A stretch of DNA of 64,000 bases, taken from Marinomonas profundimaris (GTDB lineage: Bacteria; Pseudomonadota; Gammaproteobacteria; Pseudomonadales; Marinomonadaceae). A program made the translations under genes and the position numbers. Positions 45,550 through 53,453 of the stretch are shown piece by piece (the stretch's first letter is position 1; each line of letters opens with the position of its first letter). Location: contig NZ_AYOZ01000012.1 of assembly GCF_000508165.1 (NCBI RefSeq), positions 248,001 to 312,000 of the forward strand, given 5' to 3'. The notes beneath the pieces are model-generated. The model saw only the letters and a program-made list of their open reading frames with translations, ran no database searches and was not told where the DNA came from.

Positions 45550-47580
45550 CTAAGCGGCGATGCCACTGTGTCTTAACAAGGCATCGGTACTGGGCTCACG
45601 ACCTCGGAATTCAGCGAACAATTCAGCCGCTGGACGAGAACCACCATTGGCCAATATGGTATCACGGAAGTGCGCGCCCGTATCCGTATTGAAAATGCCG
45701 TCTTCTTCAAATTTAGAGAACGCATCCGCCGACAAGACTTCCGCCCATTTGTAGCTGTAGTAACCCGCTGCGTAACCACCCGCGAAAATGTGTGAGAAGC
45801 TGGTCTGGAAACGGTTGAATTCTGGCGGTGTCGTGACGGCGACTTTACTGCGAACGTCATCGATAACCGATTGAACAGAAATGCCTTTTTGGTATTCCAT
45901 GTGTAGACGGAAATCAAACAAAGAAAACTCTAGCTGACGCATCATTTGCATGCCAGATTGAAAGTTTTTCGCGGCAAGCATCTTGTCGAGTAAGTCCTGC
46001 GGCAATGGCTCGCCCGTTTCGAAATGCCCAGCAATGTGCGCAAGTGCATCCGGTTCGTAACACCAGTTTTCCATAAATTGACTTGGAAGCTCAACTGCAT
46101 CCCACGCCACACCGTTAATGCCTGATACAGACGACACATCCACTTGGGTCAACATGTGATGTAAACCGTGGCCAAATTCATGGAACAAGGTGGTAACTTC
46201 GTCATGAGTTAGCAAAGCGGGTTTATTACCAATCGGTGGCGTAAAATTACACACCAAATACGCAATCGGAAGCTGTAAGCGATTGTCGCTTAAGCGACGA
46301 CGTGAACGGCAAGAATCCATCCAAGCGCCACCACGTTTTGCTTCACGCGAATAAGGATCGAGGTAGAAACGAGAAATGTCTTCTCCGTCTTTACTGATGG
46401 TAAACAGTTGCAAGTCCTTGTTATAGTTGTCGAATTCTTTTTCTTCGCGAATTTCCACACCGAACAAAGTTTGTGCCACGTGAAACAATCCAGACAGAAC
46501 CTTGTTCATTGGGAAGTAAGGGCGAAGCTCTTCTTGAGAAATGCTGAACTTATGCTGACGTAACTTTTCAGCGTAATACGTCATATCCCACGCGTTGAGT
46601 TTTTCCACGCCATTTTCGTCTTTCGCAAACGCGGTTAGTTGTGCAAGATCTTGTTCTGCCGAGCTTTTTGACTTTTTAGCAAGGTCTTCCAAGAAATCGA
46701 TTACTTGTTGTCCGTTGTCGGCCATTTTGGTTGCAACAGACAATTCGGCGTAGTTGTCAAAACCAAGCACTTGAGCCATTTCATGACGCAATGACAGTAT
46801 TTCATCGATCAAAGGCGCGTTATTGAACTTGATGTCGCCTCCTTGATCTGACGCACGCGTCGCAAACGCGCGATACATTTCTTCTCGTAATGCCACGTTA
46901 TCGGCGTAGCTCATCACCGGAATATAAGACGGGAAATCCAGTGTAAATAACCAGCCGTCTTGTTCTTTGGCTTCGGCCATTTGCTTGGCTTGTGCTAAGG
47001 CAGATTCAGGCAAACCGGCAAGTTCACTTTCGTCGGTAATGAGTTTGCTCCACGCTTGTGTGGCGTCCAATACGTTTTCGCCAAACTGGCTGCCCAGTTC
47101 AGACAAGCGCTGGCTGATTTCGCCATAACGTGTTTTGGCGTCGCCTTCTAATCCCACGCCGGACAATTCAAAGTCGCGAATGGTTTGTGTCAACGCTTCG
47201 GTTTGTGCAACCGATAAGTCTTTCGCCGCATCACTTTCCGCCAAGGCTTTATAGGCTTGATAAAGCGCTTTGTTTTGACCAAGGTCGGTGTAAAACTGCG
47301 TCAATTTTGGCAAACACGCATTATAAGCCGCTCGAAGTTCTGGCGTATTTTTTACGGAATTCAAATGCCCAATTGGTGACCAGAAGTTATTCAAATCATC
47401 GTGTAACTGATCCAAGGGTAAAACAAGGCTTTCCCACGTCGGCTTGGTGTTTTCATTCACGCAATCATCAATGGCTTTTTTATTGTGCTTAAGCAGTGCT
47501 TCTAAGTCGGTTTCAATGCTCGCAACATCGACGCCGTTAAAATCCGGTAAGCTGGTCGCGTCCCATACAGACTGTGACAT
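45550..47580 (-). CDS. prlC: Oligopeptidase A
   Basis: A 676-residue M3 family zinc metallopeptidase. The active-site HEFGH begins at His467 (TLFHEFGHGLHHML), with the third zinc ligand Glu expected shortly after in the VELPSQFMENW segment. The size and end match E. coli PrlC. It degrades short peptides in the cytosol, including cleaved signal peptides. In many gammaproteobacteria it is preceded by a gamma carbonic anhydrase gene in the opposite orientation and followed by yheV, as here. Confidence 0.95.
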   Translation of the reverse strand: MSQSVWDATSLPDFNGVDVASIETDLEALLKHNKKAIDDCVNENTKPTWESLVLPLDQLHDDLNNFWSPIGHLNSVKNTPELRAAYNACLPKLTQFYTDLGQNKALYQAYKALAESDAAKDLSVAQTEALTQTIRDFELSGVGLEGDAKTRYGEISQRLSELGSQFGENVLDATQAWSKLITDESELAGLPESALAQAKQMAEAKEQDGWLFTLDFPSYIPVMSYADNVALREEMYRAFATRASDQGGDIKFNNAPLIDEILSLRHEMAQVLGFDNYAELSVATKMADNGQQVIDFLEDLAKKSKSSAEQDLAQLTAFAKDENGVEKLNAWDMTYYAEKLRQHKFSISQEELRPYFPMNKVLSGLFHVAQTLFGVEIREEKEFDNYNKDLQLFTISKDGEDISRFYLDPYSREAKRGGAWMDSCRSRRRLSDNRLQLPIAYLVCNFTPPIGNKPALLTHDEVTTLFHEFGHGLHHMLTQVDVSSVSGINGVAWDAVELPSQFMENWCYEPDALAHIAGHFETGEPLPQDLLDKMLAAKNFQSGMQMMRQLEFSLFDFRLHMEYQKGISVQSVIDDVRSKVAVTTPPEFNRFQTSFSHIFAGGYAAGYYSYKWAEVLSADAFSKFEEDGIFNTDTGAHFRDTILANGGSRPAAELFAEFRGREPSTDALLRHSGIAA

Positions 47581-47790
47581 ATCGTGGTATCCTTTTATGA
47601 AATTTAGGGCCTTTGTCGTCGGCGCTTTTGCCTTCCTGCTTCGACACTTTCATGTGACAGAGCCGCAAGGTAGTAATGATCTCTATGCTTAATAAGATAT
47701 GTGATCTTTGCCGTTTTTCAATGGGTCTACCGCTATTGTATTGATAGTTTCTTACTTTATAACGCAAAACATTTTGTATAGAGAGGATTT

Positions 47791-48348
47791 ATGGTGATGA
47801 AATCTTTCCGTGGTAAAACACCACAACTGGGTGATCGTGTTTGGGTCGATGAAAACGCGGTGGTTATTGGTGACGTTACCATAGGTGATGACAGTTCAGT
47901 CTGGCCGCTAGTGGCAATTCGTGGCGACATGCATAGTATTACCATTGGCGCTCGAACCAGCGTTCAAGACAACTCCTGCCTTCACATTACGCACGCCAGC
48001 ACCTATAAACCAGACGGTTTCCCACTGTCGATTGGAGACGACGTCACCGTTGGTCATATGGCGATGCTGCACGGCTGCACGGTTGGCAATCGAGTGTTAG
48101 TTGGCATGGGCACCACCATTTTAGATGGCGCAGTCGTTGAAGACGAAGTCATCATTGGCGCAGGCTCTCTGGTGCCTCCAGGTAAACGCTTAGCATCTGG
48201 CTTCATGTACATGGGGTCGCCCGTCAAACAAATTCGACCGCTAAACGACAAAGAAATCGAGTACTTCCAATACGCCGGCTTAAACTACGTCAAACTCAAA
48301 GACGAGTACCTCGCAGAAGCCGAACTTTTATCGAAAAAAGAAGACTAA
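47791..48348 (+). CDS. yrdA: Gamma carbonic anhydrase family protein (YrdA-like)
   Basis: A 185-residue left-handed beta-helix hexapeptide protein. Repeated I-G-D motifs (AVVIGDVTIGDDSSVWPLVAIRGD) are followed by the metal-binding His positions in SCLHITHAS and VGHMAMLHGC. These trimers bind zinc or iron; carbonic anhydrase activity is not proven for YrdA. Two close Met starts (47791 and 47797). Divergent from prlC across 210 bases that show no other gene. Confidence 0.93.
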   Translation: MVMKSFRGKTPQLGDRVWVDENAVVIGDVTIGDDSSVWPLVAIRGDMHSITIGARTSVQDNSCLHITHASTYKPDGFPLSIGDDVTVGHMAMLHGCTVGNRVLVGMGTTILDGAVVEDEVIIGAGSLVPPGKRLASGFMYMGSPVKQIRPLNDKEIEYFQYAGLNYVKLKDEYLAEAELLSKKED

Positions 48349-48377
48349 AAAAAGAGGTCGGTAAAATTCGACTATTT

Positions 48378-48404
48378 TGTAATAAAACGACTTTCAACAT
48401 CGTC
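48378..48404 (+). promoter_or_regulatory. ECF-type promoter of the sigma factor gene
   Basis: TGTAATAAA (48378-48386) - 14 bases - CGTC (48401-48404), 28 bases before the sigma ATG. The same two boxes with the same spacing recur before the bufferin precursor gene. CGTC at -10 and a TGTAA-like -35 are usual for ECF sigma factors. Confidence 0.7.
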
Positions 48405-48432
48405 TAATGACTGCACATGAACCGAGGCTCAA

Positions 48433-49062
48433 ATGACTAACGCGAACCTATCTTCCGAGGTGGACCATTCCGTGACGACAAATGCATTTCAAGATGCGGA
48501 GTTTATCGCGGAATTACGAACTCAAATGCTTAAATTTGCGACCTTGCAAGTTCGAGATAGCCAGTTAGCAGAAGATGCCGTGCAGGAAGCCATGCTGTCC
48601 GCCTATCAAAATATTGATCGGTTTGCTCGGCAAGCAGCCTTTAAGACTTGGGTGTTTTCAATTTTGAAAAACAAGGTGATTGATTTACTGCGCAAAGAAA
48701 AGCGTCATACCGCCGTCAGTCAGTTAGAAGATGGGCCAAACCTAAGCGGTGAAGAGCTCATGGACCAACTCTTTAAGGACAATGGTCATTGGCAAAAGCA
48801 CGAACGCCCGCAAAAATGGGATCAGCCTGATCACGATGTTGAAAACATCCATTTCTGGCGTGTATTTGATGCTTGCCTAAATGCGTTACCAGAAAAATAT
48901 GGGCGATTTTTTATGATGCGCGAATTTCTTGAAATGGAAACACCGGAAATTTGCCACAATGAAGACATATCAGTGAGTAATCTAAACGTCACTCTCTATC
49001 GTGCTCGGTTGCGGTTACGAGAATGCCTAGAAGACAATTGGTATCAAGCAAAGGTGTCCTAA
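48433..49062 (+). CDS. ECF RNA polymerase sigma factor (TIGR02943-like)
   Basis: A 209-residue sigma-70 family ECF factor. Region 2 spans about residues 25-95 (LRTQMLKFATLQVRDSQLAEDAVQEAMLSAYQNIDRF, then FKTWVFSILKNKVIDLLRKEKR), a linker with an unusual acidic/His stretch follows (GHWQKHERPQKWDQPDHDVEN), and region 4 covers about 140-200 (ALPEKYGRFFMMREFLEMETPEICHNEDISVSNLNVTLYRARLRL). Ribosome site GAGGCTCAA. The anti-sigma gene starts three bases later and the bufferin operon follows, so this factor almost certainly drives it and, given its own matching promoter, itself. Confidence 0.92.
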   Translation: MTNANLSSEVDHSVTTNAFQDAEFIAELRTQMLKFATLQVRDSQLAEDAVQEAMLSAYQNIDRFARQAAFKTWVFSILKNKVIDLLRKEKRHTAVSQLEDGPNLSGEELMDQLFKDNGHWQKHERPQKWDQPDHDVENIHFWRVFDACLNALPEKYGRFFMMREFLEMETPEICHNEDISVSNLNVTLYRARLRLRECLEDNWYQAKVS

Positions 49063-49065
49063 TTT

Positions 49066-49257
49066 ATGTTGAACTGCAAACAAGCGACCCAAATGCTCTC
49101 AGAAAAACTGGATCGACCTCTTTCAACAAAAGAGAAGTTGAACCTTGGCGTGCATACCTCAATGTGCTCATCGTGCCGTCAATTTGGTAAACAAATGCAA
49201 GAATTGCGTTTCATTTCAAAGCGCTATACTCAAGGTGAGAGTGAAAATAAAAAATAA
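49066..49257 (+). CDS. Short zinc-finger anti-sigma factor (zf-HC2-like)
   Basis: A 63-residue protein with a ZAS-type zinc motif: Cys4, then His30-x3-Cys34-x2-Cys37 (GVHTSMCSSCRQFG). There is no membrane helix or sensor domain, so it is a soluble minimal anti-sigma; release of the sigma factor may depend directly on metal or thiol chemistry at this site. It starts three bases after the sigma gene. Known ZAS anti-sigmas bind their sigma through the helical zinc domain; the pairing here is inferred from position. Confidence 0.85.
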   Translation: MLNCKQATQMLSEKLDRPLSTKEKLNLGVHTSMCSSCRQFGKQMQELRFISKRYTQGESENKK

Positions 49258-49268
49258 ACATTTTCCTG

Positions 49269-49295
49269 TGTAATAAATCACAATCTCAATACGTC
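49269..49295 (+). promoter_or_regulatory. ECF-type promoter of the bufferin precursor gene
   Basis: TGTAATAAA (49269-49277) - 14 bases - CGTC (49292-49295), identical boxes and spacing to the site before the sigma gene. Transcription would start near 49301, leaving a leader of about 55 bases before bufA. Confidence 0.72.
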
Positions 49296-49355
49296 AAAGA
49301 AATGAAATCATAAGACTTCGCTGTCTTTCCCTTTATATTGAATGAGGATTTACCC

Positions 49356-49631
49356 ATGAAAAACACAAAAGCGTCTTTGTCTCTTGCTCTTGGTACTGCG
49401 ATTGCCCTTTCTGCTGTTGCCGTTCCTGCAGAAGCCGCCAGTAAAGAAAAGTGTTACGGCGTTGCATTAGCTGGCCAAAATGATTGTGCAGCGGGTCCAG
49501 GCACCTCTTGTGCAGGCACGTCGAAAACAGACTTTCAAGCAAATGCATGGAAACTGGTTCCAGCAGGTACTTGCATGGACATGGACTCTAAGACCTCTCC
49601 AACTGGCCACGGCCAACTAAAAGCCTTCTAA
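49356..49631 (+). CDS. bufA: Bufferin-type RiPP precursor (DUF2282)
   Basis: A 91-residue DUF2282 protein. An N-terminal signal peptide (about 1-28, ending AEAA) means export to the periplasm. The mature part carries four Cys: Cys33 (EKCYG), Cys44 (QNDCAAG), Cys52 (TSCAGTS) and Cys73 (PAGTCMD), the bufferin pattern. In Caulobacter the MNIO enzyme BufB with BufC modifies cysteines of such precursors to thiooxazoles, and the product binds copper. Start at 49356 behind GAGGATTTACCC; six further upstream codons are less likely. It is preceded by its own ECF-type promoter and followed by a partial terminator. Confidence 0.92.
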   Translation: MKNTKASLSLALGTAIALSAVAVPAEAASKEKCYGVALAGQNDCAAGPGTSCAGTSKTDFQANAWKLVPAGTCMDMDSKTSPTGHGQLKAF

Positions 49632-49642
49632 AAACGGCTTTT
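49619..49642 (+). terminator. Attenuator-like hairpin between bufA and bufB
   Basis: Stem AAAAGCC / GGCTTTT with a 10-base loop and an extra T. It overlaps the end of bufA and lies five bases before bufB; the weak stem suggests partial termination, giving more precursor than enzyme mRNA. Confidence 0.5.
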
Positions 49643-49646
49643 TAGC

Positions 49647-50549
49647 ATGTCTTATTCAAGTAATAACATGTCAAAAGCGGAGGGCCGCTCGCCCTCCGAC
49701 TTCGATACATTGACAGGCATTAGCCTGAAACCAGCTTATTACCAAACCATTCTCAACACCTTGCCTGCAGTTGGTTTTTTCGAAATCCACGCTGAGAACT
49801 ATCTGAGTAAAGGTGGCCCAGCACGTCACTACTTACACAGAATTCGTGAACAATATTCAATCACGGTTCATGGTGTTGGTTTGTCTATAGGCGGTGAAGT
49901 GTCATTGAATCAAGACCATCTAGCGCGAGTTTCACAGCTCTTAGATGAGATTCAACCCACGTTTTTTTCCGAACACCTAGCCTGGTCAAGCCACGACAAT
50001 GCCTTTTTAAACGATTTATTGCCTGTCGCTTATGACGAAGACACGCTACAACGTGTGTGTGAGCACATCGATCAATTGCAAACGGCATTAAAACGACAAG
50101 TACTGATTGAAAACCCTTCTACCTATTTTGAGTTTGAACGCAGCGATCGCAGTGAAATTGACTTTATTACGGCAATGGCGGAACGCACAGGCTGCGGATT
50201 ATTACTCGATGTAAACAACGTCGAAGTGTCGTGCTTTAATCAGCAAGCGAATCCTTACGAATACCTTGATGCATTTCCTGTCAAAGCCGTGCAACAAATC
50301 CACCTAGCTGGGCACACACTTGACCAAAACCCGATTACGCCCCTAAAAATAGACAGTCACGACGAACCTGTATCCGGCCTCGTTTGGAACCTTTATCAAC
50401 ACACGCTGACACGCACCGGCGACTGCCTAACCTTGATAGAGCGCGATGGCAATCTCCCCCCACTGGATGAACTTTTAGCCGAAGCGCACGTCGCAAACTC
50501 AATCCGGGATCATGTTCGTCAGGAGCGTATTAATGAACTCATCGTTTAA
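49647..50549 (+). CDS. bufB: MNIO-family RiPP-modifying enzyme (DUF692)
   Basis: A 300-residue multinuclear non-heme iron oxidative enzyme (DUF692, TIM barrel). Conserved iron-ligand regions are visible in order: FFEIHAENYL, VHGVGLSIGG, FFSEHLAWSSH, LIENPSTYFEF, LLLDVNNVEVSCFN, IHLAGHT, SHDEPVSGLVWNLY and LIERDGNLPP. It modifies Cys residues of the precursor. The start is uncertain: ATG 49647 has no good ribosome site and ATG 49668 is an alternative, so expression may depend on coupling to bufA. Its end overlaps bufC by 17 bases. Confidence 0.92.
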   Translation: MSYSSNNMSKAEGRSPSDFDTLTGISLKPAYYQTILNTLPAVGFFEIHAENYLSKGGPARHYLHRIREQYSITVHGVGLSIGGEVSLNQDHLARVSQLLDEIQPTFFSEHLAWSSHDNAFLNDLLPVAYDEDTLQRVCEHIDQLQTALKRQVLIENPSTYFEFERSDRSEIDFITAMAERTGCGLLLDVNNVEVSCFNQQANPYEYLDAFPVKAVQQIHLAGHTLDQNPITPLKIDSHDEPVSGLVWNLYQHTLTRTGDCLTLIERDGNLPPLDELLAEAHVANSIRDHVRQERINELIV

Positions 50550-51288
50550 AGCCGCGCTATTAAACGAGACTGACGATTTCAGCCATGAAGTAAAAGCAAA
50601 CGCTACCGAAGAGAAAGCCGTTCGCTTGAATGTCTACCGGAACAACATTTTTATGTCCTTGATGGATGCCTTGGCCGACATATTTCCCGTTACACAAAGA
50701 CTGGTCGGCGAGGATTTCTTTCGTGCGATGGCAAGAGAGTTCATCCGCCATCATCCGCCAAAAACGCCAGTGATCAGTGAATACGGAGACGAACTTCCAG
50801 ACTTCCTACACCATTTTGAGCCAGTGCAAAGTCTGCCTTATTTGGCGGATGTTGCTGCGCTGGAGCATAACCTACTAATGCTAACGAATGACCAAGAACA
50901 CTCGACACTAGAGCACGCAGAAATAGCAGCGGCTTTCGACAATGCCAGCGATCCAAGTCAATTGCGTTTGTCATTACCACCAAACAGCCAAATAATGACG
51001 TCTCCTTTTGCCATTGGCTCAATTTATCAAGCGCATCATCAGACACCGATGACGAATGTAATAGTAAAAAATAGCGAGCACTTACTTCTCTCAAAAAGCG
51101 ATTTATACGGAACATTTCATATTATCAGCAAAGACGAAAGCGTATTTTTCAGCGCATTGTTACAGCATAAACCCCTTGAAAACGCAGTGCCGAATTCAGA
51201 AACTTTTGACCTAGGCGCCACGTTAGCAAAGCTCATTGAATGGAAATTACTGACTCATATCACTGAGATTTCAGTGTTAAAACGATAA
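50533..51288 (+). CDS. bufC: RiPP modification partner protein (DUF2063)
   Basis: A 251-residue protein with an N-terminal DUF2063 domain (KAVRLNVYRNNIFMSLMDALADIFPVTQRLVGEDFFRAMAREFIRHHPP, about 30-85), the putative DNA-binding-like fold that serves as precursor recognition partner of MNIO enzymes. The C-terminal half (about 140-240) resembles the partner's second domain. Start at ATG 50533 behind AGGAGCGTATTA, inside the end of bufB, so the two are translationally coupled and probably form a complex. Confidence 0.9.
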   Translation: MNSSFKAALLNETDDFSHEVKANATEEKAVRLNVYRNNIFMSLMDALADIFPVTQRLVGEDFFRAMAREFIRHHPPKTPVISEYGDELPDFLHHFEPVQSLPYLADVAALEHNLLMLTNDQEHSTLEHAEIAAAFDNASDPSQLRLSLPPNSQIMTSPFAIGSIYQAHHQTPMTNVIVKNSEHLLLSKSDLYGTFHIISKDESVFFSALLQHKPLENAVPNSETFDLGATLAKLIEWKLLTHITEISVLKR

Positions 51289-51306
51289 AAAATAAAGGTG
51301 ACAATC

Positions 51307-51783
51307 ATGGTGTCTTTCTTAATACAAAAAAGTGAAAACCTGTTTAAAAATATTCCCGAATCTTTGATTCTGTTTCTCGCTCGATTTGCCATTGCGGCGG
51401 TCTTTTGGAAATCAGGACAAACTAAAATAGAAGGTTTTTCACTGGATATCATCGCGATGAAAATGCAGTTAGGTTGGCCTCAGATAACCGACAGCACCTA
51501 CTTTCTTTTTGAACATGAATACGCGTTACCCTTGCTACCGACAGCCATTGCCGCCACGCTGGCAACCTTGGCTGAGCACATTCTTCCCATACTCATTTTA
51601 GCGGGATTATTTACTCGACTTGCCGCGCTGGGTCTCGCCGGTATGACATTGGTGATCCAGCTGCTTGTTTACCCAGATGCTTATCCAACGCATGCAACGT
51701 GGCTCGCTATTGCGCTATTACTCATGTATCGAGGCGGTGGCAGACTGTCATTCGATCATCTATTTTTTCAAAAATCGTCTTAA
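51307..51783 (+). CDS. DoxX-family membrane protein
   Basis: A 158-residue DoxX protein with four hydrophobic segments: SLILFLARFAIAAVFWKSGQTKIEGF (DoxX N-motif), LLPTAIAATLATLAEHILPILILAGL, LAALGLAGMTLVIQLLVYP, and a C-terminal helix. It follows bufC by 18 bases behind AAAGGTGA and is the last gene of the operon. DoxX genes recur in bufferin operons, where a redox or membrane-linked role is suspected but not shown. Confidence 0.9.
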   Translation: MVSFLIQKSENLFKNIPESLILFLARFAIAAVFWKSGQTKIEGFSLDIIAMKMQLGWPQITDSTYFLFEHEYALPLLPTAIAATLATLAEHILPILILAGLFTRLAALGLAGMTLVIQLLVYPDAYPTHATWLAIALLLMYRGGGRLSFDHLFFQKSS

Positions 51784-51799
51784 GTACATCAAAAAATAC

Positions 51800-51840
51800 A
51801 AAAAAAACCACTCGGTGTTCTTATTAAGAACACCGCGTGG
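51800..51840 (-). terminator. Terminator of heme oxygenase gene (may serve both strands)
   Basis: 10-bp stem CGGTGTTCTT / AAGAACACCG flanked by CCAC / GTGG; on the minus strand it is followed by GGTTTTTTTTG. It lies between the convergent DoxX and heme oxygenase genes. Confidence 0.88.
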
Positions 51841-51867
51841 CTTCGATAACCCGTCTTTCTAAACTCG

Positions 51868-52470
51868 TTATAAGGGCGATTGCACGGCTAGGCTCGCCAA
51901 TGTTTTTTTATAGAATGCAAAGGCGCTCATCGCCCCTTGTATCGCCAACGCTTCCTGCTGTTCTGTCAACGTCAGTGCATCTAACTGAGCCACAAATTTA
52001 CGCCAATGCGGCGCACGTCCTTCAGGGTGCGCCGCTAAGTGATTCGCGCCATGTTCTGCATCAAAATTCAGCTTTTGCGTTTCTTTATACAAAAAAGCCG
52101 CACCAATATTGGAACCTTCACTGCAGTACAACCAACCAATCGCTTGGTGTAAATCGGTGATTTTTTCCACGGACGCCGCGTCGACAGCAGTGCTCAAACC
52201 CAAATCGTTCAGATCAGACTCTACGGCGCTCAACCGAGGCAATTCACCCAAACCGGGGAAAAGTTCTTGCAACACGTTATTCTGATACAAAGGCGCAACC
52301 GTCTTATGAAAAATATGCTGTAAGCGTAAGAAATTCGCGTAGTTTTTTTCGTTTGCAAAAGGCTGCGATTGCATCACTAATGTATCTACACCATCGTGAT
52401 TCACACGTGTTGATTGCTTTAAACGCTTAGCAAATGTCAGCGTTTCTTGATCTTTTTCTATCGTCTTCAT
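51868..52470 (-). CDS. Biliverdin-producing heme oxygenase
   Basis: A 200-residue all-helical heme oxygenase of the HemO/PigA or BphO type. Proximal heme ligand His25 lies in RVNHDGVDTL and the distal helix motif is CSEGSNIGAAFLYKE (about residues 115-129). It cleaves heme to biliverdin, CO and iron. Ribosome site GAGGTGAGAA. There is no bacteriophytochrome gene near it, so iron recovery from heme is the more likely purpose. The DUF454 gene just upstream on the same strand may be co-transcribed. Confidence 0.92.
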   Translation of the reverse strand: MKTIEKDQETLTFAKRLKQSTRVNHDGVDTLVMQSQPFANEKNYANFLRLQHIFHKTVAPLYQNNVLQELFPGLGELPRLSAVESDLNDLGLSTAVDAASVEKITDLHQAIGWLYCSEGSNIGAAFLYKETQKLNFDAEHGANHLAAHPEGRAPHWRKFVAQLDALTLTEQQEALAIQGAMSAFAFYKKTLASLAVQSPL

Positions 52471-52569
52471 TTCTCACCTCTATAAAATATATCTTACAGA
52501 ATAATAGAAACTTACTTTCAGAATAGCCATCTGATTTATATTAAGAAAAAGTAATAATTTTCATTTAAA

Positions 52570-52935
52570 TTAAGTGTTTGGACGAGACCAAATCCAAATA
52601 AAACCCACTGACATACCCAACAATGCAAAGAACAAAACATATTGATTAACACCAGTATAAATCAATAAAAATGCACATAAGAACATACTTACGGACGAAA
52701 AAACTTTATTCTTTTTAGAAATTAGCTTTCCGTTATTCCAATTATCAATAGCCGGACCAGTAAATTTATTATGATGTAAAAAGCGATGAATCCTTGGCGA
52801 TCCTTTAGACGAAGACCAAGCGCAAAGCAAGATAAACTCTGTCGCCGGAATGCCTGGTACAAGAATCCCAACGCAAACCATAATAAGGCTAAGCACGGCA
52901 ATAATTTGATATATAAACACGTTAGTTTTCATCAT
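52570..52935 (-). CDS. DUF454 (YbaN-like) membrane protein
   Basis: A 121-residue DUF454 protein with about three membrane helices: residues 5-28 (GILVPGIPATEFILLCAWSS follows directly, the family's signature), and two near the C-terminus (residues 72-110). Start at ATG 52935. It lies 100 bases upstream of the heme oxygenase gene in the same orientation. DUF454 genes often accompany heme or iron acquisition genes; function unknown. Confidence 0.85.
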   Translation of the reverse strand: MMKTNVFIYQIIAVLSLIMVCVGILVPGIPATEFILLCAWSSSKGSPRIHRFLHHNKFTGPAIDNWNNGKLISKKNKVFSSVSMFLCAFLLIYTGVNQYVLFFALLGMSVGFIWIWSRPNT

Positions 52936-53191
52936 TATTTTTCCACTAGACACCCATTCAAGCTCTACATTTATTTAATATTTATTTTTAAATAAATCAT
53001 AAAAAACATATTTTCGACACTCTATTAAAAAATGATTTAAACTGTCAGTCAGCCATTATGGATACATTAAAAAAATCATTCTTTTATAAAGATCACTAAT
53101 ATCACAACATCATTGTTAAAAAACCACCTTCTTCCTCTACGTTATATTAATCTCAACTTCCATCCGTAACTCAAGATTGGAAGCATTAAGA

Positions 53192-53326
53192 ATGCTTAAT
53201 GAATTGATACTGGCTCTTTGCCGTCTGCTTGTTACGATGAACAGAATACTTTTCCTGATCGCACACAGATCAATTTTAAAAATGTATGGGCTGATCAAAT
53301 TTTCAGCTAAAAAATCAAAAACTTAG
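53192..53326 (+). CDS. Possible small hydrophobic protein, 44 aa
   Basis: An open frame of 44 codons encodes a hydrophobic then basic peptide (begins MLNELILALCRLLVTMNRI, ends FSAKKSKT), compatible with a one-helix membrane peptide. ATG 53192 has GGAAG eight bases in front. It is the only candidate gene in a 500-base gap and sits directly before a two-component system. I do not recognise it, and chance is not excluded. Confidence 0.3.
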   Translation: MLNELILALCRLLVTMNRILFLIAHRSILKMYGLIKFSAKKSKT

Positions 53327-53382
53327 GCAACTCTTAATTCAAGCAAACAAGGATATTAAGAGACATCATGATTTTTCTATTT

Positions 53383-53401
53383 GATAATAGTTATCATTAG
53401 C
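53383..53401 (+). promoter_or_regulatory. Fur-box-like site before the two-component system
   Basis: The 19 bases from 53383 match the Fur consensus (GATAAT GATAAT CATTATC) at 15 positions, and contain the perfect palindrome TGATAA-TAG-TTATCA (53382-53396). It lies 53 bases upstream of the response regulator start. Its placement would allow iron-dependent repression. Confidence 0.6.
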
Positions 53402-53453
53402 ATATAGTATTCAAGGATTCCCTTCGCCATTTTTGTTCTGAGAGATAGTAAAT

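Larger units (their letters stand above)
52954..53453 (+). other. AT-rich 500-base gap with small ORF and Fur-like box
   Basis: This stretch is richer in A and T than its surroundings. It holds the promoter region of the DUF454 gene at its left, one possible 44-codon gene at 53192-53326, and a Fur-like site at 53383-53401 in front of the response regulator. No RNA gene was recognised. Confidence 0.5.
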
